Counted from the first letter of the stretch, positions 46,464 through 60,269 are shown. The stretch: 64,000 bases of DNA from Rossellomorea aquimaris (GCF_003315075.1 NZ_QNRJ01000002.1:124001-188000); one strand, 5' to 3'. Numbers and translations are program-made. The notes: generated by a model not told the origin, from the sequence alone.

Positions 46464-47597
46464 TTAATCTTGATTATCAAAATCAATATTTAAAGGCTCG
46501 TTATCATACTCTTCCTCTTCATCTTGAGGTAGGAATGACTCTTCTCGAGGATATAATCCCTGGTCACGAGCGTCTGTTTCACTCTTGATATCAATCTTCC
46601 AGTTTGTCAATTTGGCTGCAAGACGGGCATTTTGGCCACGTTTACCTATTGCAAGTGAAAGTTGATAATCCGGAACAACTACTCTTGTCGCTTTATCAAC
46701 TTCATTCACCTGTACATCCAGCACTTTCGATGGACTTAAAGCATTGGCTACGAATGTTACAGGATCTTCTGACCATTGAACGATGTCAATTTTTTCACCT
46801 TTTAATTCGTTTACAATTGCCTGTACACGTGCACCCTTGGTTCCCACGCAAGCTCCAACGGGATCTACCTCGGAATTTTCTGCATGAACAGAGATTTTAG
46901 AGCGATCTCCGGCTTCACGTGCAACCGATTTGATTTCTACCGTTCCATCAAAGATTTCAGGAACTTCGATTTCAAATAACCGCTTCAGTAATCCGGGGTG
47001 TGTTCTTGAAACAAAGATTTGAGGACCTTTTGTAGTCTTCTCAACCTTTGTAATAAACACTTTAATACGATCATGAGGTTTATATGTTTCATTTGGCATC
47101 TGCTCGCTCACCGGTAGAAGTGCCTCAATCTTGCCTAGTGCCACATAGATAAAGCGATTGTCCTGACGTTGAACGATACCTGTCATGATATCTTCTTCGC
47201 GATCCACAAATTCGGAATAGATAATTCCTCTTTCAGCTTCTCTTACTCGTTGGGTAACAACCTGTTTAGCTGTTTGTGCAGCGATACGGCCAAAGTCCTT
47301 TGGTGTTACCTCCAACTCAACAACGTCTCCAACTTCGTAGCTAGGGTTAATTTCCCCGGCGTCTTCGACAGAAATCTCAAGGCGGGAATCAAATACTTCG
47401 TCTACAACTTCTTTACGAGCGAAGACTCTCATCGTACCCGTTTCAAGGTTAAGGTCTACACGGACATTTTGTGCTTGGTTGAAATTTCGTTTGTAAGCCG
47501 ACACAAGTGCAGCTTCAATTGCTTCAATGATGACATCTCTTGCAATGCCTTTCTCTTTCTCTAAAACAGTAAGAGCATCTAATAACTGAGTGCTCAT
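46464..47597 (-). CDS. nusA: Transcription termination/antitermination protein NusA
   Basis: NusA, 377 residues, has an N-terminal RNA-polymerase-binding domain (1-125), an S1 domain (about 130-200, MTGIVQRQDNRFIYVALGKIEAL) and two KH domains (VGACVGTKGARVQAIVNEL and SLAIGKRGQNARLAAKL). The acidic C-terminus ends EYDNEPLNIDFDNQD. It is 35 bp after rimP. Confidence 0.98.
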   Translation of the reverse strand: MSTQLLDALTVLEKEKGIARDVIIEAIEAALVSAYKRNFNQAQNVRVDLNLETGTMRVFARKEVVDEVFDSRLEISVEDAGEINPSYEVGDVVELEVTPKDFGRIAAQTAKQVVTQRVREAERGIIYSEFVDREEDIMTGIVQRQDNRFIYVALGKIEALLPVSEQMPNETYKPHDRIKVFITKVEKTTKGPQIFVSRTHPGLLKRLFEIEVPEIFDGTVEIKSVAREAGDRSKISVHAENSEVDPVGACVGTKGARVQAIVNELKGEKIDIVQWSEDPVTFVANALSPSKVLDVQVNEVDKATRVVVPDYQLSLAIGKRGQNARLAAKLTNWKIDIKSETDARDQGLYPREESFLPQDEEEEYDNEPLNIDFDNQD

Positions 47598-47632
47598 GGT
47601 GGTTTCATCCCCCTTTATAGTGCGGTTAGTTC

Positions 47633-48103
47633 CTATGAAAATGTAACAGCTAATCGTGCGATCGCTATCTTATCTGTTGGAATTTCAACCTTCTTTTTTC
47701 GAGTCTTAATGGTTACTTCTAATGCTAATTGGTCTGAAGTATAGGAAAGAAGTGTGCCTTCGAAGGCCTTTTCACCGTTCAACGGCTCATATGTTTTCAC
47801 ATAAACGTTTTTGCCGATGGCTTTCTCAAAGTCCTTTTCTTTCTTTAAAGGACGTTCAGCTCCCGGTGAAGAAACTTCTAAAAAGTAATTATGAGGAATT
47901 GGGTCAATTTCATCTAACTTTTCACTAAGTCTTTCACTTACTATTCCGCATTCTTCAATGTCAACACCTGAATCTTTGTCGATAAATACACGAAGAAACC
48001 AATTGGATCCCTCTTTCACATATTCCATATCGATGAGTTCTAATGACATGTCGTCTAAGATTGGTGTAACAAGTTCTTCTACAAGTGTTGTTATTTTGCT
48101 CAT
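47633..48103 (-). CDS. rimP: Ribosome maturation factor RimP
   Basis: RimP, 156 residues (same as B. subtilis), helps 30S maturation. I start at [16 protein letters not shown] (48103) because GGAGG lies six bases upstream; an earlier ATG at 48139 has no ribosome site. [22 protein letters not shown] is the family signature. It begins the nusA operon. Confidence 0.96.
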   Translation of the reverse strand: MSKITTLVEELVTPILDDMSLELIDMEYVKEGSNWFLRVFIDKDSGVDIEECGIVSERLSEKLDEIDPIPHNYFLEVSSPGAERPLKKEKDFEKAIGKNVYVKTYEPLNGEKAFEGTLLSYTSDQLALEVTIKTRKKKVEIPTDKIAIARLAVTFS

Positions 48104-48174
48104 ACTTACCTCCTGGTCTATATGAAAATCTTGCACCAAGACTAGAAATGATAGTTCAAAAAATCTCCATGTAA

Positions 48175-48206
48175 TAACGAAAGAGTGGGGTGCGACCCCA
48201 CTCTTC
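48175..48206 (-). terminator. Terminator after polC
   Basis: AAGAGTGGGG pairs perfectly with CCCCACTCTT around a five-base loop (48182-48206). The minus-strand tail TTCGTTATT is only moderately T-rich. Confidence 0.7.
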
Positions 48207-48289
48207 TACCTTTAGAGCTATCTTTAGTATTTCCAATAAAAATATACCATAATCAACATGTTTATGCAAACAATTCCCATGGTATCAGC

Positions 48290-51200
48290 TTAGAACAGGG
48301 ATAATTGGTTCTTATCCGGCAAGGCTTCCAAGCAGCCGTGATTGTCCAGGTACTCAATGATTGTCTTGGAGACGCGACCTCTTTGTTGAAGATCTTCTTT
48401 AGAGAGAAACTCCCCATTCTGTCTAGCATTCACAATATTGATGGCCGCATTCGTCCCAAGGCCGGGAATCGAGTTGAACGGTGGAATCAATGAATCTCCA
48501 TCTATCACAAATTCAGCCGCGTGTGAACGATACAGATCTACCTTTTGGAACTTGTAACCCCGCTCACACATTTCAAGGGCCAACTCCAGTACTGTTAACG
48601 TGTTCTTTTCTTTCGGAGATGCATCCAGCCCTTTGCTGTTGATTTCTTCTATCTTAGCCCTGACTGCTTGAGATCCCCTCACCATGGCTTCAATATCGAA
48701 ATCCTCTGCACGAACGGTGAAGTAAGCAGCATAGTAAAGAAGAGCATGATGCACTTTAAAGTATGCAATACGAACAGCCATTAATACATAGGCAGCGGCA
48801 TGGGCTTTCGGGAACATATATTTGATCTTCAGACAAGAATCAATATACCAGTCCGGTACCCCATTCTTTTTCATCTCTTCTACCCATTCATCCTGCAGTC
48901 CCTTCCCTTTACGTACAAATTCCATGATTTTAAAGGCAAGTGAAGGCTCGAGTCCTTGATAGATGAGATAAACCATAATATCATCACGACAACCGATTAC
49001 TTCGCTCAGATTACAAATGTTATTATGAATAAGCTCTTGAGCATTGCCAAGCCATACATCAGTACCATGTGAAAGACCTGAAATTTGAACAAGCTCAGAA
49101 AATGTCGTCGGCTTTGTATCCTCAAGCATTTGACGAACAAATCGTGTACCGAATTCCGGGATTCCGAGTGTACCGGTCTTACACATGATTTGTTCCGCTG
49201 TCACTCCGAGCGGTTCCGTTCCACTGAAGATTTTCATCACTTCAGGGTCATCTGTCGGAATGGTCTTCGGATCGACCCCTGATAAATCCTGAAGCATACG
49301 AATAACGGTTGGATCATCATGACCAAGAATATCAAGCTTCAGAAGATTATCATGGATGGAATGGAAATCAAAGTGTGTTGTTTTCCATTCCGAGCTTGAA
49401 TCATCAGCAGGAAATTGAATGGGTGAGAAATCGTAGATATCCATATAATCAGGTACTACGATGATCCCTCCAGGATGCTGTCCGGTTGTTCTTTTCACTC
49501 CGGTACATCCACTTACCAATCGATCGATTTCTGCTCCGCGGATTTGCAGCTGATGATCATTGGCGTATCCTTTTACATACCCGTAGGCGGTCTTTTCCGC
49601 CACAGTACCGATCGTACCTGCCCGATATACATTATCTTCACCGAACAGAACCTTCGTATAGTTATGGGCGTTAGGCTGATATTCGCCCGAGAAGTTCAAA
49701 TCGATATCAGGAACTTTGTCTCCTTTAAATCCAAGGAATGTTTCAAACGGAATATCATGACCATCCTTCTTGTATGGAATTCCACAATCAGGACAATCTT
49801 TATTGGGCAAATCAAACCCTGATCCCACCGATCCATCATCAAAGAACTCGGATTTCTTACAAGATGGACATACATAGTGGGGGGATAAAGGATTCACTTC
49901 CGTTATTTCTGTCATTGTTGCAACAAAAGAAGACCCTACTGATCCACGGGACCCTACCAGGTAACCATCATCCAATGACTTTTTCACGAGTTTATGTGAA
50001 ATTAAATAGATGACTGCGAATCCATGACCGATAATACTCTTTAATTCCTTTTCGAGCCTTGCTTCTACAATTTCAGGAAGGTTCTCTCCGTAAATGCTTT
50101 TCGCCATGGCATAACTCATGCGACGCATTTCTTCATCAGCGCCTTCAATTTTAGGCGTATATAGATCATCTCTGATTGGTTTAATGACATCTACAAGATC
50201 GGCTATTTTGTTGGAGTTATCCACAACAATTTCTTTCGCTGTTTCTTTCCCTAAGAAAGAGAATGCATCCTGCATCTCATTCGTTGTTCTAAAATGAACA
50301 TCAGGAAGTTCGTGTCGGTTCAACGGATTCGCCCCGCCTTGAGAGCCAACGAGAATCTTCCGGTATATCTTGTCGTTTTCATTTAAGTAATGCACGTTAC
50401 CGGTAGCCACTACCGGTTTATCCAATTTCTTACCAAGATCCACAATGTTTTTTATGATATCTTCAAGGTTTTTCTGACTTTGCACCAAATCCAACTCGAT
50501 TAAATGTTGATAGACTTCTTTTGGATGAACTTCCAGGTAATCATAAAATTGAGCCTTTTCCTCAACTTCTTCTTTCCCTTTCTGCATCATCCCTTCAAAC
50601 ACTTCTCCTTTGTCACAGCCTGAACCTACGAGAATTCCCGTTCGATACTTTTGAAGCTGGGAGCGGGGAATTCTCGGAACACGGAAAAAATAATTCATGT
50701 GAGAGATGGATACTAGTTTATAAAGGTTCTTTAAGCCTTCTTCCGTTTGGGCAATCAGCGTGCAGTGATAGGGTCTTGACCGTTTGTATGCATCACCTTT
50801 CCCCATGTAATCATTGAATTGATTATGATTGGTGATTCCTTTTTCAACGGCATCCTTCAGCATTTTCAATAACAAATATCCAGTTGTTTCCGCATCATAG
50901 ATCGCTCGGTGATGCTGGGTCAGTTCAATATCAAATTTCTTGGCTAACGTATTTAAACGATGATTCTTGAATTGAGGATACAGTAGTCTGGCAAGCTCCA
51001 GCGTATCGATGACAGGATTAGTCGCTTTAGGCAGTCCTGCTTTTTGATACCCTGCATTCAAGAAACCCATATCAAAGGAAGCATTATGTGCAACTAATAT
51101 ATCCTCTCCTGCCCATTTATGATAGTCGTGAAGAACATCGTTTATTTCAGGCGCCGTTTGCACCATATCATCGGTAATACCCGTTAATTCAATGGTTGTA

Positions 51201-52609
51201 GCGGATAAAGGATGATGAGGATTGGCAAACGATTCAAATTTATCGATGACCTCACCATCTTTGATTTTCACCGCAGCGAGTTCAATGATGGTGTCGTAAA
51301 CGGCCGACAGTCCGGTTGTTTCAACATCAAAGACAATAAAAGTACTATCTTCTAAAGGAAGATCCCGGTCATTATAGGCAATTGGAACCCCATCATCAAC
51401 AAGATTGGCTTCCACACCATAGAGAAGTTTTATATCATTCTTCTTGCTTGCGCTATAGGCTTCCGGGAAGGATTGTGCAACGGCATGATCCGTTATCGCT
51501 ACCGCTTTATGCCCCCATTTTTTTGCTTGGCCAACAAGACTTGCCACTGAAGAAACGGCGTCCATCTGACTCATTGGAGTATGCATGTGAAGCTCCACCC
51601 TTTTTTCATCAGCGGGAGCAGTATCCAACCTCAGAACCGGTTTGATTTCATTCACATCGTTGGCGATCATCACCAGGTCACGCACGAATGTATCATTTTG
51701 AATGCTTCCACGACAGCGGACCCACATACCTTTTTTCATATTGTTCATGATAGCAGCGTCCTCTTTGTCCCTCGAGAACATTTTGACGAGGATCGAACTT
51801 GAGTAGTCTGTTACTTTAAATGTTAATAAAGTACGACCGCTACGTAATTCACGCGTTTCACAATCGAAAACATATCCCTCAATGGCGATCCGTCGTTCTT
51901 CGTCATAAATCTCTTCAATCTTCCGGAAGTCAGCATCATCTTTAATCGTAAGACCAAGCATGAATGGACCGCTGGGTGCACCACTTGCTTCCTCTTTTTC
52001 AGCCTTTTCCATTTCAATAAGAGCTTGTTTGGCTCTCTCTTGATCTTCTTTAAGCTTTTCTTCTAAAAATTTCTCATACTCATTGCTTTGTTCCTCTACT
52101 TGACTTACCTCTGCATCCAATACTAGTTTAGGAAAGCCAAAGTTCTCGAAAGTAGAGGTGATCATTTCACCGTATTTTCTTTTTAACTGTGTTGCTTCTG
52201 TATCATTGGAAGCAACCACAATAATTTTATTTCCATTGATTTTCGGCTTTTGAGTATTTAATAATTTTAATAACGGCGGTGATATACCTTGAATTTCTTT
52301 CACACACTCCTGCCAATAGTCTAGAATGTGCTGATCTGATATCTGGGTATTCACCACTTTTATCGTAAATCCTACGTTTGCAATATGTTTAAAGGAGGTT
52401 TGCAGTGCGATTGAAAATTTACTCCACACGTTACAAGGAATGATTTCTTCGAATGTAAAGTAAAAATGCCATTTCTTCTCCTTGCGAAACACCGCTAGTT
52501 TTTCAATTTCAGCGTTTGGAAAGTACTTGACGAAGGCATCCTCTGTTAACCCTAATTGCTTGAGCAACAGCTGAAACCTCTCTCTTTTGCCCAGGGGCTT
52601 TTCTTCCAT
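48290..52609 (-). CDS. polC: DNA polymerase III PolC-type alpha subunit
   Basis: PolC, 1439 residues (usual about 1437), is the main replicative polymerase of low-GC Firmicutes. Order: N-terminal domain (about 1-220), OB fold, PHP domain ([16 protein letters not shown]) split by the 3'-5' exonuclease ([18 protein letters not shown]), then the zinc-binding module with two CxxC pairs (CPSC, CPDC), palm [12 protein letters not shown], and fingers/tau-binding region at the C-terminus. All looks intact. It lies 93 bp after proS. Confidence 0.98.
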   Translation of the reverse strand: MEEKPLGKRERFQLLLKQLGLTEDAFVKYFPNAEIEKLAVFRKEKKWHFYFTFEEIIPCNVWSKFSIALQTSFKHIANVGFTIKVVNTQISDQHILDYWQECVKEIQGISPPLLKLLNTQKPKINGNKIIVVASNDTEATQLKRKYGEMITSTFENFGFPKLVLDAEVSQVEEQSNEYEKFLEEKLKEDQERAKQALIEMEKAEKEEASGAPSGPFMLGLTIKDDADFRKIEEIYDEERRIAIEGYVFDCETRELRSGRTLLTFKVTDYSSSILVKMFSRDKEDAAIMNNMKKGMWVRCRGSIQNDTFVRDLVMIANDVNEIKPVLRLDTAPADEKRVELHMHTPMSQMDAVSSVASLVGQAKKWGHKAVAITDHAVAQSFPEAYSASKKNDIKLLYGVEANLVDDGVPIAYNDRDLPLEDSTFIVFDVETTGLSAVYDTIIELAAVKIKDGEVIDKFESFANPHHPLSATTIELTGITDDMVQTAPEINDVLHDYHKWAGEDILVAHNASFDMGFLNAGYQKAGLPKATNPVIDTLELARLLYPQFKNHRLNTLAKKFDIELTQHHRAIYDAETTGYLLLKMLKDAVEKGITNHNQFNDYMGKGDAYKRSRPYHCTLIAQTEEGLKNLYKLVSISHMNYFFRVPRIPRSQLQKYRTGILVGSGCDKGEVFEGMMQKGKEEVEEKAQFYDYLEVHPKEVYQHLIELDLVQSQKNLEDIIKNIVDLGKKLDKPVVATGNVHYLNENDKIYRKILVGSQGGANPLNRHELPDVHFRTTNEMQDAFSFLGKETAKEIVVDNSNKIADLVDVIKPIRDDLYTPKIEGADEEMRRMSYAMAKSIYGENLPEIVEARLEKELKSIIGHGFAVIYLISHKLVKKSLDDGYLVGSRGSVGSSFVATMTEITEVNPLSPHYVCPSCKKSEFFDDGSVGSGFDLPNKDCPDCGIPYKKDGHDIPFETFLGFKGDKVPDIDLNFSGEYQPNAHNYTKVLFGEDNVYRAGTIGTVAEKTAYGYVKGYANDHQLQIRGAEIDRLVSGCTGVKRTTGQHPGGIIVVPDYMDIYDFSPIQFPADDSSSEWKTTHFDFHSIHDNLLKLDILGHDDPTVIRMLQDLSGVDPKTIPTDDPEVMKIFSGTEPLGVTAEQIMCKTGTLGIPEFGTRFVRQMLEDTKPTTFSELVQISGLSHGTDVWLGNAQELIHNNICNLSEVIGCRDDIMVYLIYQGLEPSLAFKIMEFVRKGKGLQDEWVEEMKKNGVPDWYIDSCLKIKYMFPKAHAAAYVLMAVRIAYFKVHHALLYYAAYFTVRAEDFDIEAMVRGSQAVRAKIEEINSKGLDASPKEKNTLTVLELALEMCERGYKFQKVDLYRSHAAEFVIDGDSLIPPFNSIPGLGTNAAINIVNARQNGEFLSKEDLQQRGRVSKTIIEYLDNHGCLEALPDKNQLSLF

Positions 52610-52644
52610 GATTCTTCTCCCCCATTTCTAATCGTGTTATTTAC

Positions 52645-52698
52645 AGTAGAAAAAGGGCTGACAGCTAAGGATTGCCTCCTTTAAAGTCGAGCCCTTTT
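52645..52698 (-). terminator. Terminator after proS
   Basis: AAAAGGGCT (52651-52659) pairs with AGCCCTTTT, and GAC/GTC and AAGGA/TCCTT arms pair inside. TCTACTG follows on the minus strand. Confidence 0.6.
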
Positions 52699-52702
52699 CT
52701 TT

Positions 52703-54412
<1,710 letters not shown>

Positions 54413-54487
54413 CTATTAGCACCTCAGTTACCATATATATTATTTATGTAATGTGTGAATTTCCTTGTCACTATTTTATCTTAAATC

Positions 54488-54539
54488 AACAGGCAGTGAC
54501 ACCCTCATTTTTTGATTCTGGAGGGAGAAACTGCCTGTT
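54488..54539 (-). terminator. Long hairpin between rseP and proS
   Basis: AACAGGCAGT (54488-54497) pairs perfectly with ACTGCCTGTT (54530-54539), and CCCTC/GAGGG pair inside. Only GATTTAAG follows on the minus strand, so it may be a weak terminator or a processing structure. Confidence 0.5.
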
Positions 54540-54559
54540 CAAGATTGATACATCATATT

Positions 54560-55828
54560 TTATAAGAAAAATCGTTGAATGTCGTTCCATGTAACAACGA
54601 GCATGAGAACCATAAGAAGAGCAAACCCGACAAAATGGACCATTCCTTCCATTTGGCGATCCACCGGTTTTCCTCTTACCGCTTCAACTGCGAAGAACAG
54701 GAGTCTTCCTCCATCAAGGGCAGGAATTGGCAGAAGGTTCATAATTCCCAGGTTGATACTTAAGATGGCTGCCCATCTCATCAGGTAGAATATACCTGAT
54801 TTAGCCACAACATCCGTTGACTGATAGATTCCGACTGGTCCTGATAAGGCATCGATCGAGAACTCACCGGACACAAGCTTCCCTAATAGAACAAAAATCA
54901 TTTTGGTCCATTCATACGTTTGCTGTGCACTATTGGTCACGACTTTGAGAGGCGACTTTTCAACAGGACTATGAACACCAATGATCCCTATTTCTTCCCC
55001 TTCTATTTCTTGAGGTTTTGGGGTGACTGGAATCTCTGTGTTTGAGCCATTACGATCAACATTAAACCGCAGCTCATCCCCTGGGTGCTTCTGTATGATG
55101 GTGACAATATCATCCCAGGTCGAAATCTCTTTACCGTCTATACTTAAGATCACGTCATTTTTCTGAAGACCGGCTTCTTTTGCCGCTCCATCTTCTGTGA
55201 GTTCTCCAAGTACAGGATCATTCGTAGGAACCCCTTGTAATAAACCTACAAGGATGAAAATGAAGAAGGCTAATATAAAGTTAAATAGAGGTCCGGCAAA
55301 AATGGCCATCGCCCGTTGGGGTAGTGACTTAGATGCAAATTGTCGATCCCAGGGAGCGATTTGTGTCTCGACACCATCTTCAATGAATACAGCGTCCCTG
55401 GAGATCAAAAAGGTTTTCAGTTCCTCCCCGTCTTCTTCGTATCCACGAATATGCAGTCTGTGCTCTAAATCCGCTTCTTCTACCTCAATGACACGAATGT
55501 TCGGATAGCGATCTTTGTTATTTAAGACAATTTTTTTTATTTTTTCATCGTGATCGAGTACAAGACCAACCCGGTGCCCGGCCTTTAGCTCAACCATTTC
55601 CGGATCTTCCCCGGCCATTCGGACAAAGCCCCCAAGAGGCAATAAGCGAATCGTATAGGTTGTTTCATCCTTTTTGTATGAAAACACTTTAGGACCAAAC
55701 CCTATTGCGAATTCACGGCATAAAATCCCTGCACGCTTCGCGAAAATTAAATGTCCAAGCTCATGAAAAAATACTAAAGCTCCAAAAATAACAACAAAGG
55801 CAATCACCGTTTGCAAATAAAAAACCAC
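54560..55828 (-). CDS. rseP: Site-2 intramembrane metalloprotease RasP/RseP
   Basis: The 422-residue polytopic protease has HELGH at 22-26 within the first membrane helix and the distant LDG motif in PALDGGRLLFF. A PDZ domain lies near the middle (KNDVILSIDGKEISTWDD). It cleaves anti-sigma factors (RsiW), FtsL and signal peptide remnants in B. subtilis. It sits between dxr and proS in the conserved order. Confidence 0.96.
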   Translation of the reverse strand: MVFYLQTVIAFVVIFGALVFFHELGHLIFAKRAGILCREFAIGFGPKVFSYKKDETTYTIRLLPLGGFVRMAGEDPEMVELKAGHRVGLVLDHDEKIKKIVLNNKDRYPNIRVIEVEEADLEHRLHIRGYEEDGEELKTFLISRDAVFIEDGVETQIAPWDRQFASKSLPQRAMAIFAGPLFNFILAFFIFILVGLLQGVPTNDPVLGELTEDGAAKEAGLQKNDVILSIDGKEISTWDDIVTIIQKHPGDELRFNVDRNGSNTEIPVTPKPQEIEGEEIGIIGVHSPVEKSPLKVVTNSAQQTYEWTKMIFVLLGKLVSGEFSIDALSGPVGIYQSTDVVAKSGIFYLMRWAAILSINLGIMNLLPIPALDGGRLLFFAVEAVRGKPVDRQMEGMVHFVGFALLMVLMLVVTWNDIQRFFL

Positions 55829-55933
55829 CTTTTTTATAACCTGTTGGTAACAGATCTAAATGTTTGAAGTAAGCGTAGGAAACATGTCCACTATCATACT
55901 ACGTTATAGAACATGTAAACATGCCCAAGTACT

Positions 55934-57076
55934 CTACAACCAGCTTGAAACAAGTTGTCGAGTCTGTTGATCGATCTCATGTATGGTTTCAAGATCTGGT
56001 CTATGTATCACTTGATGAGTAGACATAGCCTTCTCAATATACGCTTCAATGTCCAGGAAAGATATCTTGTTTTCCAGGAACATGGAAACTGCCGCTTCAT
56101 TTGCAGCATTAAGTACCGTCGTCATACTGCCGCCGATCCTTCCTGCTTCATAGGCAAAAGCAAGACAGCGGAAACGATTTAAATCCATCTCTTCAAAATG
56201 AAGCTTACCCATTTCGACTAAATCCAATCTCTTACCTGGTCTAATAAGTCTGTCGGGATAGGTTAAAGCATATTGAATCGGAACACGCATATCAGGCGTA
56301 CCTAATTGAGCCATCACAGATGAATCATGGAATTGAATCATGGAGTGGATAATGCTCTCTCTATGCTGCACCACCTCAATTTGGTCATAAGGAATATCAA
56401 ATAACCAATGTGCTTCGATGACCTCTAACCCTTTGTTCATCATTGAAGCAGAGTCGATGGTAATCTTTGCTCCCATTGACCAGTTAGGATGATTCAAGGC
56501 TTCTGTTACTGTGACACCCACTAAATCTTCTCTTGACCGGTCCCTGAAGCTGCCTCCGGATGCTGTAATGATCAGTTTTTCAATATTCTTTTCTTGTTCT
56601 CCCTGCAGCGCTTGGAAAATGGCAGAATGCTCACTATCAACCGGCAGTAAAGTAGTATTCTTTTTACGGGCAGCCTCCATCACCAGATGTCCAGCCGTTA
56701 CAAGCGTTTCCTTATTGGCAATCGCAATCATTTTCCCTGCTTCGATGGCTTGTAATGTGGGGTGAAGCCCCACGCTTCCCAGCACTGCGTTGACGAGTAC
56801 GTCCGCATCCTGATGGCAAGCCACTTCCACCAAGCCTTCTTCCCCATAAAGAACCTTTACGGAAGACCATTCTTTCTTTAGTAATTCAGCATCCTCTTTG
56901 CGTTGTACAGAAATCAATTGAGGACTGAATTCCATAATCATTTTTCTGGCTTCTTCTATATTTCTGCCAACAGACATAGCTGTCAGTTTGAATTCCTCAG
57001 GATTCTCACGGATTACATCAAGGGTTTGTGTCCCTATAGAACCGGTAGCTCCCAATAAGCTAATCTTTTTCAACAA
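55934..57076 (-). CDS. dxr: 1-deoxy-D-xylulose-5-phosphate reductoisomerase
   Basis: Dxr (IspC), 380 residues, makes methylerythritol phosphate, the committed step of non-mevalonate isoprenoid synthesis. Markers: [18 protein letters not shown] (9 on), [23 protein letters not shown] and SASGGSFRD. The product pathway feeds UppS encoded nearby. It is 31 bp after cdsA. Confidence 0.97.
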   Translation of the reverse strand: MLKKISLLGATGSIGTQTLDVIRENPEEFKLTAMSVGRNIEEARKMIMEFSPQLISVQRKEDAELLKKEWSSVKVLYGEEGLVEVACHQDADVLVNAVLGSVGLHPTLQAIEAGKMIAIANKETLVTAGHLVMEAARKKNTTLLPVDSEHSAIFQALQGEQEKNIEKLIITASGGSFRDRSREDLVGVTVTEALNHPNWSMGAKITIDSASMMNKGLEVIEAHWLFDIPYDQIEVVQHRESIIHSMIQFHDSSVMAQLGTPDMRVPIQYALTYPDRLIRPGKRLDLVEMGKLHFEEMDLNRFRCLAFAYEAGRIGGSMTTVLNAANEAAVSMFLENKISFLDIEAYIEKAMSTHQVIHRPDLETIHEIDQQTRQLVSSWL

Positions 57077-57107
57077 CTACACTCCTCCCGCTAGAAACCT
57101 TCTACCC

Positions 57108-57893
57108 CTATAAAAGAAAGTGAAGAAGGGGAAACACAAATAATAAACTATCAAAACGATCCAGCATTCCACCATGTCCAGGTAATAAGTGCCCGGAATC
57201 TTTTACTTTGTAATGTCTTTTCAAAGCTGATTCGACCAGGTCTCCAACTTGTCCAAAGACAGATAGAATAGCCGTCACGATCATAAGTTTAGGAATGGAC
57301 ATATCAAGGTCTGTGAAAAACGTCATGATAACTCCAACTACGATGGCACAAATGATCCCGCCAACAAAACCTTCGATGGTTTTGTTCGGACTGATTTGTG
57401 GCCATAGCTTCTTTTTCCCCATTGCTTTTCCGATGAAATAAGCTCCTGAGTCTGTGGCCCATATGATAAATAAAGCGTAGAAAACAAACTGTACTCCTTC
57501 ATCCAAACGGATCTCCATGAAGTAATAGAAACCAATTCCTACATATAAAATGCTTAACAGAGCAAATGACACATCATCGAATGTATACCGATTCTTAGTT
57601 GCCACTGTATATGTTAAGAAGAGCAGCACGGCAAGAAAAGCCATTTCGATCTTGGAATAGCCAAAGTCTGCTAAGATCCCGATAGCATCGGTTGGGATCA
57701 AAAATACCCATAAAAGGGCCAAAGATAATAACCCGGGAATGGTAAAAATCCATTGCCCTCTCATCTTTAATGCTTCGTATAAACTGATGGAAGCAATAAG
57801 ATACATTAAAATAATAAATGGAGTTTCACCAAAAATGATGATTGGCAAAAATATCGCTGCAGCTATTACTGCTGTAATAATTCTTTGTTTCAT
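57108..57893 (-). CDS. cdsA: Phosphatidate cytidylyltransferase
   Basis: CdsA, 261 residues, a multi-span membrane enzyme that makes CDP-diacylglycerol for phospholipids (the substrate of PgsA encoded at 11.3 kb). The family signature appears as DLVESALKRHYKVKDSGHLLPGHGGMLDRFDS near the C-terminus. Its start shares a base with the uppS stop (TAATG), giving translational coupling. Confidence 0.96.
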   Translation of the reverse strand: MKQRIITAVIAAAIFLPIIIFGETPFIILMYLIASISLYEALKMRGQWIFTIPGLLSLALLWVFLIPTDAIGILADFGYSKIEMAFLAVLLFLTYTVATKNRYTFDDVSFALLSILYVGIGFYYFMEIRLDEGVQFVFYALFIIWATDSGAYFIGKAMGKKKLWPQISPNKTIEGFVGGIICAIVVGVIMTFFTDLDMSIPKLMIVTAILSVFGQVGDLVESALKRHYKVKDSGHLLPGHGGMLDRFDSLLFVFPLLHFLL

Positions 57894-58684
57894 TAGGATT
57901 CCTCGCTTTGTAACCCACCAAATCTTCTTGAACGACCTTGATATGCTTCAATTGCTTCTATTAAATGTTCCTTGCCAAAATCAGGCCACAGTACGTCTGT
58001 AAAAAAGAACTCTGTATAAGCTAATTGCCAAAGCATAAAGTTACTCAAGCGGATTTCTCCACTCGTTCGAATAAGCAGGTCTGGATCTTTTAAATCTTTC
58101 GTCATCAAGTAACTTGAAAACACTTCTTCATTCAATTCGTTCTCATCTAGTATTCCATTCTGAACATCTTTTAAGACATGCTTCATAGAATCAATAATTT
58201 CAGAGCGGCTGCCATAATTTAAAGCAAAGTTTAATATCAGACCGTCATTATTCTCCGTCGCTTCCATCGCCTTAGTGACGGCTCTCTTAGTGTGTGTCGG
58301 CAAGGCATCCGGAGAACCCATCATTTTCACCTGAACGTTTTCTTCTACTAATTCAGGTAGAAAGGTACCTAAAAATTCTTCTGGCAACTTCATTAGAAAC
58401 TCAACTTCCATTTTTGGACGTTTCCAATTCTCAGTTGAGAAAGCATATAGAGTTAAAGCTTCTACACCTAATTCGTTTGCCAATTTGGTTATTCTTCTCA
58501 CACATTTCATGCCTTCATGATGTCCAGCGACTCTAGGCAAGGCTCTTTTTTTTGCCCACCGTCCATTACCATCCATAATTATAGCTATATGACCCGGAAT
58601 CGGGTGTTTGACTAATTCTTGAAATCGATCATCCACTTCTTCCGAAGTTTGCTGTCTTTTCCATTGCTTAAGCTTGTTTAGCAT
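57893..58684 (-). CDS. uppS: Undecaprenyl diphosphate synthase
   Basis: UppS, 263 residues, makes the C55 lipid carrier for peptidoglycan. I start at MLNKLKQWKRQ (58684), eight bases after GGAGG. Motifs: HIAIIMDGNGRWAKKR with the catalytic aspartate, YAFSTENWKRP and LIRTSGEIRLSNFMLWQLAYTEF. It heads uppS-cdsA-dxr-rseP; 274 bp of AT-rich leader separate it from frr. Confidence 0.97.
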   Translation of the reverse strand: MLNKLKQWKRQQTSEEVDDRFQELVKHPIPGHIAIIMDGNGRWAKKRALPRVAGHHEGMKCVRRITKLANELGVEALTLYAFSTENWKRPKMEVEFLMKLPEEFLGTFLPELVEENVQVKMMGSPDALPTHTKRAVTKAMEATENNDGLILNFALNYGSRSEIIDSMKHVLKDVQNGILDENELNEEVFSSYLMTKDLKDPDLLIRTSGEIRLSNFMLWQLAYTEFFFTDVLWPDFGKEHLIEAIEAYQGRSRRFGGLQSEES

Positions 58685-58884
58685 AAAAATCCTCCACCAA
58701 CAATCCAAAAAATATTTACCTATACTATCATATCAAAAAACAAGGAAGATATCTTCAAGAAAATAGATTATGTACATCTATATGTATTTTGAACGTTAAA
58801 CGTTGTCTTCTCTCAATACGATAAAATCATGCAATCAGAGAAATGGAGAAGCCGGCTATCATCATAAACACTCTAAACAAGCAT

Positions 58885-58939
58885 AAAACAAAGGGACCGG
58901 CCCATAAGGAATATGAGTTCACTTATAGGTCAGCCCCTT
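58885..58939 (-). terminator. Terminator after frr
   Basis: AAGGG..C.GCC.ATAAG (58891-58908) pairs with CTTATAGG..AGCCCCTT (58922-58939) with four mismatches or wobbles. TGTTTTATG follows on the minus strand. Confidence 0.6.
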
Positions 58940-58958
58940 AGGATTAGAATATGATTAA

Positions 58959-59516
58959 TTATACTTCTAACATTTCTTGTTCTTTGTCTTTTGCAATAGC
59001 ATCAATCTTGACAATGCTTTCATCTGTTGCTTTCTGAACATCATCAGAGTATCCACGAAGGTCATCTTCTGTAATGTCCCCGCTTTTCTCTTTCTTCTTA
59101 AGTTCATCATTTGCATCACGACGAATATTGCGAATCGCCACTTTTGCATCTTCAGCTTCTCGTTTCACAAGCTTCACAAGTTCTTTACGACGTTCTTCCG
59201 TCAATGCTGGAACAACGATCCGGATAATGTTACCGTCACTTGTAGGTGTAATTCCCAAGTCTGATTTCAATATCGCCTTTTCAATATCGCCTAAAGCTGA
59301 TTTATCATAAGGCTGGATGACTAACATACGAGCCTCCGGAATTGAAATACCTGCTAATTGGTTAACAGGTGTCGGTGCACCATAGTAATCAACGGTAATC
59401 TTATCAAGTAGAGATGCGTTTGCTCTTCCTGCACGGATGCTTGCTAACTCACGAGAAAATGTTTGAATAGCTTTTGTCATTCTTTCTTTTGCGTTTGTTA
59501 TGATCGTATTTGGCAT
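58959..59516 (-). CDS. frr: Ribosome recycling factor
   Basis: RRF, 185 residues, splits post-termination ribosomes with EF-G. The full two-domain protein is present ([20 protein letters not shown] at the start, [17 protein letters not shown] later). Its ATG shares one base with the pyrH stop (TAATG). A terminator follows before uppS. Confidence 0.97.
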   Translation of the reverse strand: MPNTIITNAKERMTKAIQTFSRELASIRAGRANASLLDKITVDYYGAPTPVNQLAGISIPEARMLVIQPYDKSALGDIEKAILKSDLGITPTSDGNIIRIVVPALTEERRKELVKLVKREAEDAKVAIRNIRRDANDELKKKEKSGDITEDDLRGYSDDVQKATDESIVKIDAIAKDKEQEMLEV

Positions 59517-60241
59517 TATTCTCTCCCCCTAACGATTGTACCTATATTCTCACCTGTGATGGCTCTCTTAATATTCCCATCCTCCATAATAGAGAATACA
59601 ATAAGTGGAATATCATTGTCCATACAAAGAGAAGAAGCTGTTGAATCCATTACAGCCAAACCTTCTTTCAGAACATCTAAATAGGAAAGTTCTTCATATT
59701 TAACAGCCGTCTCGTCCTTCTTAGGATCTGCTGAATATACACCATCTACGTTGTTTTTAGCCATCAGGATGACCTCTGCTTCGATTTCAGCTGCTCGAAG
59801 TGCCGCAGTAGTGTCAGTTGAGAAGTAAGGATTTCCCGTACCTGCTGCAAAAATCACAACACGTTTCTTCTCTAAGTGACGGATGGCTCTGCGTCTGATA
59901 TATGGCTCTGCCACTTGACGCATATCAATTGAAGTTTGAACTCTGGTTTCGATGCCAATTTGCTCAAGGCTGTCTTGAAGAGCCAAAGAATTCATAACGG
60001 TAGCCAGCATCCCCATATAATCAGCAGATGCACGATCCATACCCATCTCACTACCTATCTTACCACGCCAGATATTACCTCCGCCAACGACAACTGCAAC
60101 TTCAACATCAAGTTCAGCAATTTCTTTTACTTCTTCTGCTACATTTTTAATGACAGAAGGGTTTATTCCGAAGCCATCATCACCTGCTAATGCTTCTCCA
60201 CTAAGTTTCAGAACGACACGTTTGTATTTTGGAACGCTCAT
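59516..60241 (-). CDS. pyrH: UMP kinase
   Basis: PyrH, 241 residues, phosphorylates UMP to UDP in the amino-acid-kinase fold. Start [18 protein letters not shown] at 60241 follows GGAGG. Motifs: [46 protein letters not shown]. It follows tsf beyond a hairpin and is coupled to frr. Confidence 0.97.
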   Translation of the reverse strand: MSVPKYKRVVLKLSGEALAGDDGFGINPSVIKNVAEEVKEIAELDVEVAVVVGGGNIWRGKIGSEMGMDRASADYMGMLATVMNSLALQDSLEQIGIETRVQTSIDMRQVAEPYIRRRAIRHLEKKRVVIFAAGTGNPYFSTDTTAALRAAEIEAEVILMAKNNVDGVYSADPKKDETAVKYEELSYLDVLKEGLAVMDSTASSLCMDNDIPLIVFSIMEDGNIKRAITGENIGTIVRGRE

Positions 60242-60269
60242 GGGAACCTCCATAAAAATAGAATTTTTC

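Noticed and set aside
54413-54559. A T-box riboswitch before proS
   Set aside because: The gap is only 147 bp and I see no T-box core sequence or specifier stem.
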